A stretch of 64,000 nucleotides of DNA from Zygaena filipendulae (taxonomy: Eukaryota > Arthropoda > Insecta > Lepidoptera > Zygaenidae). The translations under genes and the position numbers were made by a program. Of the stretch, positions 10,503 through 23,725 are shown one piece after another (position 1 is the first letter of the stretch; the number at the start of each line of letters is the position of its first letter). The notes under the pieces were generated by a model. It saw only the letters and a list, made by a program, of their open reading frames with translations. It had not been told where the DNA came from and did not search any database. The stretch spans positions 9,888,001 to 9,952,000 of the forward strand of contig OU015666.1 of assembly GCA_907165275.2 (NCBI GenBank), in the 5' to 3' direction.

Positions 10503-13359
10503 ATTCTGCTGCACAAAACTGCACCGCTCCCACCTCTAAAAGGTTTTCTCATGTATATCGATACTAGCATTCTCATATTAACTATTTCACCACCATGTTA
10601 AGGCTACAAAAACATGGCCATTAACTCCAGACCCCACGGTTTAGGCATGATTTCTCCTATTGGGAATGCTTAATATCTATTATTTAATTAAAAAAAAAAA
10701 ATAAAAGTCCGTGCAATGGTTTGTTTGTGACGTAATATTAAGTTTCTGACCCCCAGGGAGCATGTCTTTCGTAAATTGTGTAAGGGGATGGCGGTGAAAG
10801 GGTTAAGTAACGATGCTGGATCTTGTGTTTTACCTGAGCTTAATAGGTCTTCCTCTTCAGGGGCGATATTATAATATTCAGTCTAAAACAGTAAGATTGC
10901 TTCAACCTTGGGTATGAAGTTAGCGTTGGTCTAGTGAACTTATATCATCGGTTTGATTGTACATTGTACATGTTGTACAGATTATACATGATACAGTAGG
11001 TACCTCTATTTATGTATGTGACAAAAATAATAGGTATGTTTTTACCTTCAGTTATTTTTCATAACTATCTCAAAAGTTCATCATCATAATTTTTCCATAA
11101 CGCCACTGAAAAAGATCGTAGGTACATTGTTTAGATTTGACAGATCTCGTGTGCACTTTTAATATATTGTATAATAATTTATGGGTACAAATGACTGCAG
11201 TATCGTCAAACAATCATTTACCTTAAACTTTCTTAGTTCATCAACTGCATGATTCACGTGTTTGCTGTTTGCTAAAAATAATTATAACTCTTGAAATTTA
11301 TTTCATCTTTTCACGGAGTATTTGTAAGTCCCAAGTCACGCGAGGAACGCTTGCACGTAAGACCTATAAAAATATGTTATTTCTTCTATAATAATAATTT
11401 TAGAGAACGCGGTCGCAAAATAGAATCGACGAACCTTTTTACTAGAACAAATAAATTGGTTAGCTTTTATTTGAATAGGCATAAGTACCGGTTTTATTAT
11501 TGGGGTAAATCGTTAACACAACCTTTAAGCTTTACGAAACTGGTTTTGTGTTTATGTGCTTTGTTTTGTGGCTGTTAGTTTGTACTTTGCTTTAGGGTTA
11601 TAGCTAGGTTTTCTATTTGAGGAGCTATAATTAGGTTTGCATTCTTGTGATCGTTCCTTACAAATCTAGTAGGTAAGGCCTTGGTAATTTCTTTTCGTTA
11701 AAATTTTTGGCGTAATTTCATATTTGAAAGTTTATTGATGTGGACATTAGATATTATGAAAAATATTGGGTTTACCAAAAAAAGAATAATAATAATAATA
11801 TTAATATTAATATGTACCTAATAGATTTTTATTTATTTATTTTTATAATTTGTACAGATTTCAGCAAATAAACTATAAAAATAAGTAGGTACGTCTCCGG
11901 CCATACTTTCAAAATTCAACCCGCATTTTGGTATCAAGTACCTAATTACCTATACTAGTATAAGACTCACGCTTGTATATATTTTATTTTGATGGTATCA
12001 TTTAAACTTTTTTCTATTCTATTCTATTCTATTCATTTCACCTTCATACGGGTTGAATTTTGACAACCATTCTCAGTCTCAGGGGTTAAATTAGCGTTGA
12101 TTATGTCTGCAGTTATTCAATCAGATACCTACTCCTTATAAATATATAAATTAAAACGACGCGGGCGTCTGTGACGTCTCCGACTCGTAATTTAGACTTC
12201 ACACGTGATAACAATGAGTTATGGGTGTTGACAGACGGACAGACGGCTGCGAGTAAATTAATTAACGATTAGTAATCTCTAAGGGGAAAGGGCTTTGTCC
12301 CTTTTAGTTGAAAGCAGTTTAGTTTATCTATTCGCTGGTAGATGGCGTAGAATGAGTTTCTTTGGTTGGCGGGGAAGCTATGTGAGTAGATTAAAAAAAA
12401 ATAGGTATTTTTATATGAACTTATTTATTCTTGATAAAACAACAATAAATCTGTCACACAGATGCTATAAAAAATTAAATTTAGGGAAACAATGAATAAC
12501 AACTAGTTTTCTACTATCGCACAAGCAATACAGAAATAGGCTGCCACAATATAGGCTATCTCAGCTATTTTGAATAGCTTGACAGTCCTTAGTATGGGCC
12601 GTGGCATATTATGTGCTGCGGATTTAATCGATTTTGTGGATATGGTAAAACGGGTGACAAATTATTATGTAAAAGTACACGTGTTTGTTGATATGCAACC
12701 CGGTGCGTGGGTTTAAACCCGATTCAAATCCGGGCATTTACTTGCTTTTCATTTACTTGCTTTTAGTGGGTTTAAACCCAAGTACTGAGTTAACAAGCTT
12801 AGATAACGATGAAGAAAATACGAAATTATAATAAAAATATAGTTAGGTACCTATTATTTAAATAGCTAAACTGCGCACGCGTGCATTAATTTCAGAGTTC
12901 CCGAGGAGTTTTTCTGTAAAAAGTATCCTATTGACTTAGTTAAGGCATGAAAAGTGAAAACGTAACAAACTCACATTATTTTGAATTTATAATACTAGGA
13001 TTCATCAGACTACGCCACAGGCAAAGGTTAGTGTTACTGTTATCCTCAACTGACGGATGAGTTAGGTGTTTCAAAAAGGACATAACTCAAGTAATATCTC
13101 ACGGAACGCTCATTCGGCAAACAAAGGTCAAGGCGTGCAGATAAAAGGGTGAGCTGCGACCACAAAATAAACACCAGTATGCGTTGGTAACTAATTCTGA
13201 CTTTACAAACAAATTTCACTTCACCTGTCAAGTAATATAAGAATAATAATAAATTTATTACCAGAAGTTTTGTTTACATCGAGTGAGTTTTGGATAAATT
13301 GGATAAATGGGATAAATAAATAAATAATATGGAGAAATTCCTAAAGAAAGAAACGAGAG
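10503..13359. other. AT-rich DNA, microsatellites only
   Basis: (AAT)n near 11788, TCTAT repeats near 12013, and a unique GC-richer patch at 12150-12260 with ACGGACAGACGGCTGCGAG. The frame 11291-11578 has no coding support. Confidence 0.4.
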
Positions 13360-13536
13360 GAAACCATAGCATGGTGGTTGGGCACATTCCAGTGCCCGGC
13401 TGGCTAGCTACCACCTTCAAGTTGAAAATCTGTCGCCGAGCACCTAACGGCGTCCCAATTTCTGCGTCGGCAACGCACCTGCATGCCCTATGGTGTTGCA
13501 GATCTACCAACAGTGTGTCCCCTATGACATAAAAAA
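13360..13536 (+). mobile_element. Retroposon 3'-end repeat ending CCCCTATGACATAAAAAA
   Basis: GGCACATTCCAGTGCCCGGC, GCAACGCACCTGCATGCC, GTGTTGCAGAT and CCCCTATGACAT plus A-tail. It is related to the repeat at 52458 and, in its first half, to the SINE at 24430. Confidence 0.65.
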
Positions 13537-13546
13537 TAGAGACAAA

Positions 13547-13684
13547 CTAGCTGTTCCATGCGGTTCCGCGGACAAAAGTAGACCTTTATGTCCTTCTCTG
13601 TACCTTTGAGCCGTTAAGGCGTGAAGTGTAACAAACAAACAAGAAAATTAGGTAAGTAACTCACTTTCGCATTTATAATATTTC
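13547..13684 (-). mobile_element. Helitron-like, internally deleted
   Basis: CTAGCTGTTCCATGCGGTTC to CTTTCGCATTTATAATATTT; it directly abuts the retroposon tail to its left. Confidence 0.65.
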
Positions 13685-14316
13685 ATTGTTTTGTTTAAAA
13701 ATTACGTTTAAATTTTATATACAAATTAAATAAATTCACTACACAGATATTGTCATGTATGATAAAAAATTAAATATTTAATAATATTTGACAAAAACTA
13801 TACCGAAAAATGTCAGTATTTTGATATCGAAGGGGGGAATTCATTAAAATGCGTCATAATAAATAATAATAAATTACAGAAAAATTTAGAATAAGTATAA
13901 AAAAATCGTATCACATAAATGATATAATATTTAAAGAGATCACGGGATGGAAATAACGAGATAAAATAAGAATTAGAACTACTTTCTAAAATTCTCTATC
14001 TAAAATTTTTTAAACTTTAAAAAATAAAGGTTCACGCCGTAATTGCGTATTACGAACTACATTTCACTTGGAGTTCACGTAGTTATTTTTGGGTGATTGA
14101 ACCCGAATTAGCTGTTTTCGAATCTATTAATATTAGCGAACGTGATTGGTAAGACTTTCTGTAAACACGGAAGTTCAACGCGTTTCTGATATCTAACCGG
14201 CAACTAATCACATATAATATTTTATATGGATGGGTTATTATTATTATTATAATATACTATTATATTATTATTATCATTATTATTATATATTTATATTTTA
14301 TTCAATTCAATATTAT

Positions 14317-14657
14317 AACACAAAGTCCTCTGGCGCGTATTTACTTGTCTGTTCGCGATAAACTCAAAAACTACACGAGCAAATTTTCATGCGGTTTTCA
14401 CCAATACACAGAGTAGTTCATGAGGAAGGTTTAGGACTTAGGTATATTATTTGACAAGGTTTTGTGTAAATTGGTTGAAATATTATAACGATAATAATAT
14501 TTGGATGTGTCGGAAAAAGTACTTCGTTACGCTTTCACGATTTAACTACTCAACCGATCGTCATGAAATTTGGCTTGAACGTTGTCAGGGCATAGGGTAC
14601 TTTTAACCGCAGAATGATCTCCGAAATTAATGCGGGAGAAACCACAGGGAACAGCTA
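14317..14657 (+). mobile_element. Helitron-like, two fused pieces
   Basis: ACAAAGTCCTCTGGCGCGTA begins a long-subfamily piece that breaks near 14440. A second piece with GTTACGCTTTCACG ends in GGGAACAGCTAG at 14657. Confidence 0.6.
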
Positions 14658-15668
14658 GTTTGCAACCATTAATTTGGAGCATAATCCTATATTGGCTAAA
14701 GTCATAGTTACGTAGGTACTACAGATAAATATATATAAACAACAAACATTTCAGTAATTGAATAACATCACAATTCATGCAATTTACCGGTATTATTTGA
14801 AAATTTAAAAATTCTATTCAACTATAGATTCATCTTTGGGATACTTTTCAAGTTTGTTTCAAAACTTCACCAAACCGATATTATTGTTGCAAATCTCTTA
14901 CAGTTACATTCATGGGTAATATAGTTATCTAATAGGTAGATATCTAAAAATTATACCTACTAGTCATAGAAGAAAAGAAAGAAATAAAAAATATTTTATT
15001 GCAATATACCCAAACAACAATCAATTTATTATTGAAACGTAAAATTCTATCGAAACATGTCAGTGACAATGGTTACTGACAAAAAAAGATATCTACCAAA
15101 ATGATGACAATAATGCAATAAGTTAAGATGTCTTATCAAAAGGTCAAGCGAGTTCGGGCAGAGAAAGAAATAGTCATATTCCATGCATTACAACTAGGTA
15201 CGTTAACTCACCGAAATAAGTTTCAAGATCCGTTTAACAAACGAAGTCGCCAGCCGAAATCACTTTAACACGTTCCATAATTTTTCCAATTCACCCTAAA
15301 GTGAGAGAATTAATACAAAATGTTTTATAACACAATTAACAAATAAATTTTGGCGCACTTTAAAAAAAATTAAAGTAATAACTTGAATTAAATTCGAAAC
15401 TCACAGTTTCTAGTTTTAAAATCAAAATAGGTTTCATTAAGGGAAGTTTTTTTTTGTCTTCCTTTTTTTTTGTATTTTTTTATTTTTGTATTTCGATCGC
15501 GTATTATTTTTTTGTAAAGAGGCTGACACAGGCTCACGCCTCGCCGTGCGTACGTGGACTGGGTATCGTCAGTCGACGAGCAGCGATTGCATGTAGTCGT
15601 AACGAAGTGGATGTATCGAATTAACGTGGGTACGAAACACCGGCCGGCTTTTTGACACTTTTTCAATA
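14658..15668. other. Unassigned AT-rich DNA
   Basis: The minus-strand frame at 15388-15666 is GC-richer in its first third (ATCGCTGCTCGTCGACTGAC) but poly-A driven at its end; I do not count it as a gene. Confidence 0.4.
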
Positions 15669-15864
15669 CTAGATGTCCCCCGCGGTTTCACCCACAGTAA
15701 TCTCGGAGTTCCCGCGGGAATTCCGGGATAAAACGTACCCTATGTCCTTCTCTGTACCCATGACAAAGTGCATGAAAAATTTCATGATGATCGGTGGAGT
15801 CATTACGGCGTGAAAGCGTAACAAACAAACAAACTCACTTTGGCATTTATATTATTAGTAAGGA
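15669..15864 (-). mobile_element. Helitron-like, complete
   Basis: Reading on the minus strand: A, then TCCTTACTAATAATATAAAT, through GTTTGTTTGTTACGCTTTCA, to the GCGGG hairpin and CTAG, then T. 196 bp; the best preserved full copy. Confidence 0.85.
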
Positions 15865-16614
15865 TTTACAGTCGGAGTGTGAGAGTAGGTACTGCATAAA
15901 CGGCCTTTTCATTTTGTAAGTATTATTGTGGTAATAAAAATTTCAAGATCAAATTTGAGCGTAACGTTTCACTTTTGTCACTTGCAGGTTAGACTCTAAC
16001 CAGCCAATAGGTACTTTCTCAGCGTTATGGAAAAAAATATATCATTTATTATTATGTAATATCTAGTCCGTACAGCACCTTTGCGCAATATTGACCACTT
16101 TACAGTGCGTGTTTCCGACTGTACCGTCAACAGAGTAGGTACAACAGTAGGTACAACCGTAGGTACCGTCAACATTATTATAATCCTGAAGCTAAAGATG
16201 TTTCAAGAAATTTTGTGAAGCACAAAACTCTTTAATTTTATTTGTATAGATTCAATCTCATATCTTCTACACATAAAATAGCTGTATCTGTAATATTTTT
16301 TGTAATAATGTTGATGTAAAAAAACTTATAATTTTTTTTTACATATTTTTAACTTTATCAACTTCAATAGTATGATGAAATAACATAAAAATAAATATTA
16401 TCTATTTATACATCGAAAATAAAACCAAAAACATGAAGCAATTCCGAAATACTTTATCTCTAACAATTTACAACAGATGTCAGTCTTTATTGTTTTACTA
16501 CTCGACACGGTGTGGCGCTAGTAGTGCGTTAACTTTATTGCTTAGGTAGCATTTCAGGATTATTGATGATTTACCCTTTAGGAATAAAGAAAAAAAATAT
16601 AAGGGTGACATAAG

Positions 16615-16985
16615 CGTGAGCTTCGGGATTCCCTCGGGCATTCCGTACCAAAATACAAGTATTTCATATTGAGTTTTTCTATCTACATACCAAGTTTCAT
16701 TCTTATCTTAGTTTCCGTGTGAAGCGTGCAGACAGACACGAACGGTTACGGGTCTGCCGCAGACCCTTAAACGTTACGGCTTTATTATTAAATAAAACTT
16801 GCTGCCCCTTACCTCTGGGTTTCCCTTCAGATTTTAGGGATAAAAAGAACCTATGTGTAATCTATCTCTAATCTTTTCATTAAGTTCCATCCAGCGTGGT
16901 GAAGTAACAAAAAAAATACTAGCTCACACCATTAAATATATTGAAATGGCTCACACACACACAAACTTTCGTATTTATAATATTA
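16615..16985 (-). mobile_element. Two degenerate Helitron-like copies
   Basis: Pieces at 16615-16745 and 16797-16985 keep GGGATTCCC, AGGGATAAAAAG and TTTCGTATTTATAATATTAT, but the ends are worn. Confidence 0.5.
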
Positions 16986-17589
16986 TTGTGATGTGATGTA
17001 ACGTATAGATACAGAAAATAATCTTCGATTTAGCATGAAGCGTGTATGATTTAAGTAAATCGTAAACCGGTCTACGCTCAGGGTTGTTCGGTGTTCGACT
17101 TAGGTCGGAATTTTTTTGCTTTTCACAACCGTACCCGGCCGGCCAAATATTTTCTCGTGCAGATTTTGTTAGGTTTTTTGTCGGGCTGCCGCTCTCGAGT
17201 CGAAAGTCGAGCGCAAGTAAAGAATAATACAAAAGCAAAGACAAAAAGCATAATATACCTTAATATGAAGTATATAAGTATATGGTCCGGCTTTTAGAAA
17301 ATAATAGGCTACGATTAACAATTGAACAGGTATGTCCGGCAAAATTAAGCGCCGCGTCTGGCTTTGGTGTTTTTGGACCTGACAACCCTATCTATACGCT
17401 AACGTTATGTTCGATCTTGTGTTATAAGTAGATACGTAATTGCATATTTTATACTTGCAAAATGGCAAGGCTAACCGAGTAGACGAGATACTTTATAATA
17501 GTAAAGCGATAGAGCAACACACGTATTATAATCTTCACATTCTTCTACGTATAGGTACGTTAATAATATACTTAGGTTACCTAAACAGT

Positions 17590-17757
17590 CATTCCCCGCG
17601 GTTTCACTCACATCAATTTCGGAGATGCCGAGAGAATTCCGGGACAAAAAGTTTCGTATCTTTAGTTTCTTTTCTTGCACCCCTTGTATGCAACATTCGT
17701 GACGATCGCTTGAGTAGTGGCAACAAACAAACCAACTCACATTTGCTTCTTACAAGA
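17590..17757 (-). mobile_element. Helitron-like, worn
   Basis: CCCCGCGGTTTCACTCACAT, GGAATTCCGGGAC-like and CAACAAACAAACCAACTCAC blocks in order. Confidence 0.6.
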
Positions 17758-18007
17758 TACGGCCTACGAGTATATAATATCTTGTTCTCGTAGCTTGTTG
17801 AAATTAAAGAAAATGCAGAGTTTTCTACTTGCGATATGACTTTATTACGAAATGCGGTTTGAACAATCTGAGTGTAAATAAGAAAATATACGCATATATA
17901 ATAATATTACGAGCGCCACTTGCTAATGGAGTCGTCGATCAATGTTAATTATTATTCTTATAGATTTAATAAAATAAGTTAATATCTACCTAGTCTAGTC
18001 TAGACAT

Positions 18008-18300
18008 CTAGACATAAATCAAATTGAAGTGTCTGTTTTGTAATTTTAAATTAACAGATTTTCAGTAAATGCATACGAAATTATATACGGTACTAACACG
18101 GTACTAAAAAAAAACATTTTTTTAAATTTTTTCTCTGACTGTCTGTCTGTTTGTTCCGGGTAATCTCTGAAACGGCTGGATCGATTTTAACGGGACCTTC
18201 ATTGACAAATAGCTGATATTTTAACTAAGGCTACTTTTTATCCCGGAATTCTTGCGGAATCTCTGAAATTAACGCGGGTGAAACTGCGGGGAACAGCTAG
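18008..18300 (+). mobile_element. Helitron-like, long subfamily
   Basis: GAAGTGTCTGTTTTGTAATT, TCTGACTGTCTGTCTGTTTG, GAAACGGCTGGATCGATTTT and terminal GGGGAACAGCTAG. Relatives at 45020 and 56222. Confidence 0.7.
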
Positions 18301-19989
18301 TAAAAATAAAATTAAAAATACCTGATGTAACCAACAATCAGTCTGAACTACGGATTATTATAGTTAGTTATACCTACTCACTTGATCTTTGATGTCTTTT
18401 GTCATCATTTCGGAACTCTTTCTTATGTGTTTTACATATTATATTTTATTATGTTACCTTGAACTCCTTTCTTGCCTGACTTATATGCAACTCACGATCT
18501 AGCATTCTTTAAGCGAAAAATTAACAATGACCTCGATAGAGTAGCAATAACGTGGAAATTGGAATATGTACAGGGAAAGGTATACACATTATCATTAACA
18601 AAAGTGTCTGTAATTGTAATTGTAATTATCACGACAGGCACCTACCTACGCTCTGCGAGTCATTAATTAACTTGTGAAAACTAGACCGAGTCAAATGAGA
18701 ATAGTATGTTAGAATTCAATTAAATTTGTGTGCAATGAGATCGACGCAAGCAGCTTAAAATATTATTATGACGATAATCTTGACATTTTTATATTTTGAT
18801 TTTGAGTTTTATTATAATTTTTTTTTATTGAATGTGACAAGAAAATAATAATGTTATAAATAGGTATAGACATAGTTGCAACACCTGTAAAAGGTATCTA
18901 AGTCATAAGCTCACTGCATTAATATTTAAGACCTTAATTTGTACACTTAGTAAGCAATGAATAAATAAATAAATAAAATAAATAAATAAAATTTCCTTAA
19001 AATTAACAAAGACTTAGCTGAAGGCTTAATAAAGTGTTCCATATATTTTGTTGATATTAAGATGCTGTTTCGCACTCTGCCTATACCAGAGCGATTTTAG
19101 CTACCTATATCACTACTTATTATAAAACAAAGTCCTTCGCCGCGTCTGTCTGTATGTTCGCGATAGACTCAAAAACATTTCATGTAGGCAATTATAATGC
19201 ATACCATACTATTATGCTATAGGTGATGTGGTCACATTAGCTATTACGTCTCTATCCTTGAGTCTTGACAAATCCGATATTAAAAGGAAAAAATGGTAAA
19301 ATATGCTGAAACCCATTTGACTAAGTAATTTGAAATAATGTATACCTAGTTTAATGTTTAGCTGATGATAAATACGATGTACTTACCTAATTTAAAAAGA
19401 GATCAATAATATTTAATAATTAATTGATGATTCTTGGTAATAGAAGCATAGGTGTCTACATAAAGAAAAACACTGATAAATCACAGATGAAATGGCGCAA
19501 GAAACACGGGTTTAAGCGGGTGAATGACCTTTGCGTGCGTATAAAGTTTATCAGCGCATCTACGACAAAAGAAAAGGGGTTTTGGATTCCCCTTATGTGT
19601 GATCCATCAGTGCCTTTGTTTCTTATGCGTTGTTTTCATAAATAATATGCCTATTTTATTGGAAACTGAGCGAAAAATTTACATCATTTTTATTTATACA
19701 TATTTGGGGTGAGAATTTAATACTGAGTAGACCTGTAAAGCTAACATGAGACATATTGAAGGTTCAGTATTCGATTCACATTCCAAATATATAAAAAAAA
19801 AAATTGACGGAATGGGTTCGACGCGCGTCGACTTATCTGATGTAAAGGACATTCAGCTACATTAAATCAGTTTTTTATTTGAAGTTTTCTCTGTGATAAG
19901 TCAGTTTTACTATTTTTATTATTAGGTTAAGGTACATGTAGGTATGAATAATCGAGGGCTTCAATAAGTACTTCTTTTAAAATTACAAC
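18301..19989. other. AT-rich DNA with (TAAA)n and one Helitron scrap
   Basis: (AAAT)n near 18960-18990 and a 70-base Helitron piece at 19115-19175 (ACAAAGTCCTTCGCCGCGTC). No gene seen. Confidence 0.45.
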
Positions 19990-20073
19990 CTGTATAAGTT
20001 ACTTTTTATCTCGGCAAAAACTTTCCCAGGGAATCCTGGAATTAGTGCATGTAAAATCACAGGCAAGCGCTAG
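19990..20073 (+). mobile_element. Helitron-like, 3' end only
   Basis: TTACTTTTTATCTCGGC through GTAAAATCACAGGCAAGCGCTAG. Confidence 0.5.
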
Positions 20074-20811
20074 TTAAGCGATAAAGTAAAGAACAATGCT
20101 TTACATTTACAACCACTGTGTGATGGTGGTACCATTGTTAGGGCCACGAGCCGATTCCAATATAATAATATTTTTGCGTTTTACATTACAACAATACACA
20201 TAACTCGGGTCAACTTTCGACATTGTTATCAAAGTGAAATGTGCTCGAAATCATGGGTTTTGACTTAAAAATCAATTAAACCGAGGTAATCTTGAAATTT
20301 AAAGGTCAAATTTTGTTTTAAATTCGGATTTAATATCTGTCAATTTGATGTGTGTAAGTGCTAATGTTGAGGATGACGAAGAATTGAAAATTAAAGGTGG
20401 AAAATAGTTTTTTAAAACCACATTTCACCTCGGAAAAACCGGCTATAGGTAAACGTGAGTAATAAACTAGATACAGTAGGTCTATATGCCTTAGTAGCCA
20501 CTAAGATTCTACCTCTATGCGAGAAACAATAACCCACGTACGTGCCAACGACAATCGTGCATCGGAGTCAGCGTCGCGTGACCACAGACCAACGTTGACA
20601 GACTGTGCCGTGGACAAATGACAGGAAGCCATCGAAGCGGCCCTAGCAGGTGCCTTTTATCTAGACACAATAAATGAACTTATAAAAACTGAGTAATCAC
20701 CGGTAGGTGGTATACATATGCTTACTACCTACCTTTAAAAAAGTGATGGTTAAATAAAATAATTAAAACACTTTCTTGCAGTGACAAATGAATTATTTCA
20801 TTAGATAGGTA

Positions 20812-21007
20812 CTAGCTGTTCCCCGCGGTTTCACTTACGTTAATTTAAAAGTTCTCGTGGGAATTCCGGAATAAAAAGTACCCTTCGTCTTTCTCTGAAC
20901 CTCTAAAAACGTGTAGATATGTAAAATTTCATGATGATCGGTTGAACAGTTAAAGCATGACAGCGTAACAAACAAATTAACTCACATTCAACTTTTATAA
21001 TATAGGA
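20812..21007 (-). mobile_element. Helitron-like, near complete
   Basis: CTAGCTGTTCCCCGCGGTTT at the left, CTTTTATAATATAGGA at the right; A and T flank the ends as expected. Confidence 0.75.
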
Positions 21008-21066
21008 TATGGATGATCGTTTTTGGTATTTATCCGTTTATCAGTAGATTTCAAAGTTAATATAGT

Positions 21067-21279
21067 TACGGCCGCACTCAGAGTCGTTATAATGCTTACT
21101 TAAACTTTAAAGTAAAGATAAAAAAAAACTGCCGCACTCAGAGACGTGCAACTAATGCTAATTGGCATTTAACTAAATTTAACTTAATTAACAGTAAGTA
21201 GGTAGTAATTAAGTTAAATTTAGTATATTGCCAATTAACATTAATAATATAATGAACGTCTCTGATTGTTGCAGTTTTT
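21067..21279. mobile_element. Palindromic MITE B, copy 2 (right end lost)
   Basis: TA then CGGCCGCACTCAGAG, with matching inner arm GAACGTCTCTGATTG. The outer right arm is missing and a Helitron piece starts there. Confidence 0.65.
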
Positions 21280-21458
21280 CGTTCCTGCGGGAATTCCGAA
21301 ACTCACGCGGGTGATTGTCCGAAACGGTTGAACCAATTTTGACCTGACTTACACTGCTAATTAGCTGATGTTATAAGGAGTAAGTTAGACAAAGACAATT
21401 TAGGAGTTCCTGCGGGAATTCCGAAACTCACGCGAGTGAAACCGCGGGGCACGGCTAG
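21274..21458 (+). mobile_element. Helitron-like, with a repeated inner block
   Basis: GTTCCTGCGGGAATTCCGAA occurs twice (21281 and 21406) and the copy ends GGGGCACGGCTAG. Confidence 0.65.
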
Positions 21459-21682
21459 TTCTTAAATAATATTATGTTTAACCTAAAGGAAACTCGAACC
21501 GAATACGGCAACTTGGTTACATACCACTTGGAAATTACACAACGTCACGCACGTCTGCCAACATAATGATTAATTATTTCTCTATGGTATACGGCACTAA
21601 GCTAACTACTATTTCTACACATATCTACATACATAGACTAGGGAAAATTATTGACTGTATACAGCACGCGATTGTGCATTTC

Positions 21683-22213
21683 TAACCGACTTTCCAAAAA
21701 AGAGGAGGTTCTCTATTCGTCTGAATGTTGTTTTTTTTGTATGTTTGTTACGCGATTACTCGAAGACGGTTGGACCGATTTAGAAAATTCTTTTTTTTTA
21801 AAGGGTATACTCCCGAGGTGGTCCCATTGTCATGAGATCAGGATTTGATGATGGGATCTTGGAGAAATCGACGGAACTCTTCAAATATTACGATTTTAGA
21901 ATTCCTTTTAGTATTTTGTTCGTTTGCTTTCGAAAATCATCAATTGATGAAGCAGAACTGATGAAGACGGTTTGCCATTCGATAACTTTAAAATGCTTGC
22001 TAAGCAATTTATGTGTCACAATGCATACGGTGAAGAGGAGCTGATGGTGATGTACCAGGAGAACTGCTCAACAATTAACGTCCCTGCTTCGGGAAAAGCA
22101 ATATGTTGTAAAAGGTGATGAGCAGTTGACATTAGGCTATTGTAACTTAGATAAATTACAAACCAATCCACTTAAAAGTGAGAAATAAACAAAATTTTAA
22201 CAAAAAAATAAAA
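21683..22213 (+). repeat. AACCGACTTCC repeat, long copy
   Basis: Head AACCGACTTTCCAAAAAAGA, middle GGTGGTCCCATTGTCATGAG and GATGGGATCTTGGAGAAATC. It runs up to the hairpin element, whose outer right end carries the inverse GAAGTCGGTT, so the two may be one composite unit. Short frames inside are not genes. Confidence 0.5.
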
Positions 22214-22572
22214 ACCGACTTCCAAAAAAACAAAACTAAAAAGCTAAAAATAACAAAATATCGATTTAGTCTAAAAGACAATAATACACGTAATATTATT
22301 TTCGGTTTGTGCTACCACTGATCGATTTGAAGTCGGTGACAAACCAAATATGGAGTAGATGTGTAGATGGGCTAAGTCCACTCCCGCCACGAGCTCGTCG
22401 TGAGCAGAACAACCCAAGCGGGCAGACACAAGCGGGTTTGTCACCGAATTCAAACCGATCAGTGGTACCTAGCACAAACCAATAATAATATTACGTGTGT
22501 TTATTGTCTTTTGGATTAAATCGATATTTTGTTATTTCTAGCTTTTTAGTTTTGTTTTTTTTTGAAGTCGGT
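22214..22572. mobile_element. Long-arm hairpin (foldback) element
   Basis: The left arm 22214-22345 and right arm 22435-22572 are about 95 percent inverse copies (by eye), including AACAAAACTAAAAAGCTA and TATCGATTTA. The 89-base spacer holds CCACGAGCTCGTCGTG. The minus frame across it is incidental. Confidence 0.8.
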
Positions 22573-22913
22573 TTTTTTGTTAAAATTTTGTTCATCTACC
22601 ATAAATGTTTTAATTTAAAGTTGCAACTCGGTTGGTGTATCTAATTTTGCAACTAAATGGGCAGCTCGGAAATTCCATGCGTTGCTTACAGTTGAAATTC
22701 CTTTAGTACCTACCTGTGTATATGTATATCAAGCTTTTAGGCTATTCGAAATATTTCCTAGTCATCGCAACCTGAGTTTGTCGACTGAAGAATTCCTGTG
22801 GTTACCGCATACAGAGATATTCGGTAAGCTATTCGAGTAAGTCCAGTTCATTCTTCGAATTATCAACATATTATATGTTACAGAAACAAAATGTTAAAAT
22901 ATCTATTATTCCA

Positions 22914-23237
22914 TCTATACTATAATAAAAGAGTAGAATCCGCGATTCTGTACATTGAATATTTTTACTTACCTAAAATTAAGAGGGGTGATAAAAGAAG
23001 AGTAACCAAGCCAAAAAAAAAGTTTTTAAATTTCTTTTCTGTCTGTCTTTCTATATGTCTGTCTGTCTGTTCGCGATAATCTCCAAATCTACTGAACGGA
23101 TTGTCATGCGGTTTTCACAGGTAGATTAAGCTTAGCCTGGAACTACATAAAGGTTTTGTTTCATTGAAATCGGATGTCGGGAAAAATTTTTTTTGCATAA
23201 AAACCTTTCGCGCGGGTGAAACCGCGGGGCACAGCTA
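22914..23237 (+). mobile_element. Helitron-like, complete long subfamily
   Basis: A then TCTATACTATAATAAAAGAG, (GTCT)n tract, GATTAAGCTTAGCCTGG, CGCGGGTGAAACCGCGGGGC and CTAG then T. 324 bp. Confidence 0.8.
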
Positions 23238-23354
23238 GTATGAAATATGTGAAATACATACGTAGAGAGAGAGATTTCACAATTTCTTTATTGAACGTCT
23301 CAGACAAAAAAAAAACTATTAACAATTTTTTTATGTTCTGTCAAGAATAACAAT

Positions 23355-23541
23355 AGAACTAATATGATAAAGTGAGTTTGTTTGCTTGTTACGCTTTCAC
23401 GGCTTAACGGCTCAACCGATCAGCACGAAATTTTGCATACACGTTGTCACGGGTACAGAGAAGGACATACGGTACTTTTTATCTCAGAATTCCTGCGGGG
23501 ATTCCGAAATTACCGCCGGTGAAACCGCGGGAAACAGCTAG
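23355..23541 (+). mobile_element. Helitron-like
   Basis: AGTGAGTTTGTTTGCTTGTT, ATTTTGCATACACGTTGTCA, GGTGAAACCGCGGGAAACAG and CTAG. Confidence 0.75.
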
Positions 23542-23579
23542 TGTTAAATAAAATAAAAAAAGTAAGTATTTATTGTATT

Positions 23580-23725
23580 TACTGACTCCTTTACTGTAAA
23601 GCCCGTGGTCTTAAGCCTACAGATACCCAGCTTGGAATTGAACCCCTGTCGCCCATAAAAGAGATGATAATTCAATATTTGATCTACTGCGGCTAAAAAT
23701 AACATCTTATGGTTGCAATACTTAA
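23580..23725 (-). mobile_element. tRNA-derived SINE remnant
   Basis: The minus strand has GCCGCAGTAGATCAA (A-box-like) followed by GGGGTTCAATTCCAAGC (B box) at tRNA-like spacing. Confidence 0.5.

Noticed and set aside
15388..15666. 92-codon minus-strand frame
   Set aside because: Its Lys-rich second half comes from poly-T runs on the plus strand and its first part has no family match or splice signal.
18940..18995. Possible CRISPR-like or structured tandem array
   Set aside because: It is a simple (AAAT)n microsatellite; no spacers and the genome is eukaryotic.
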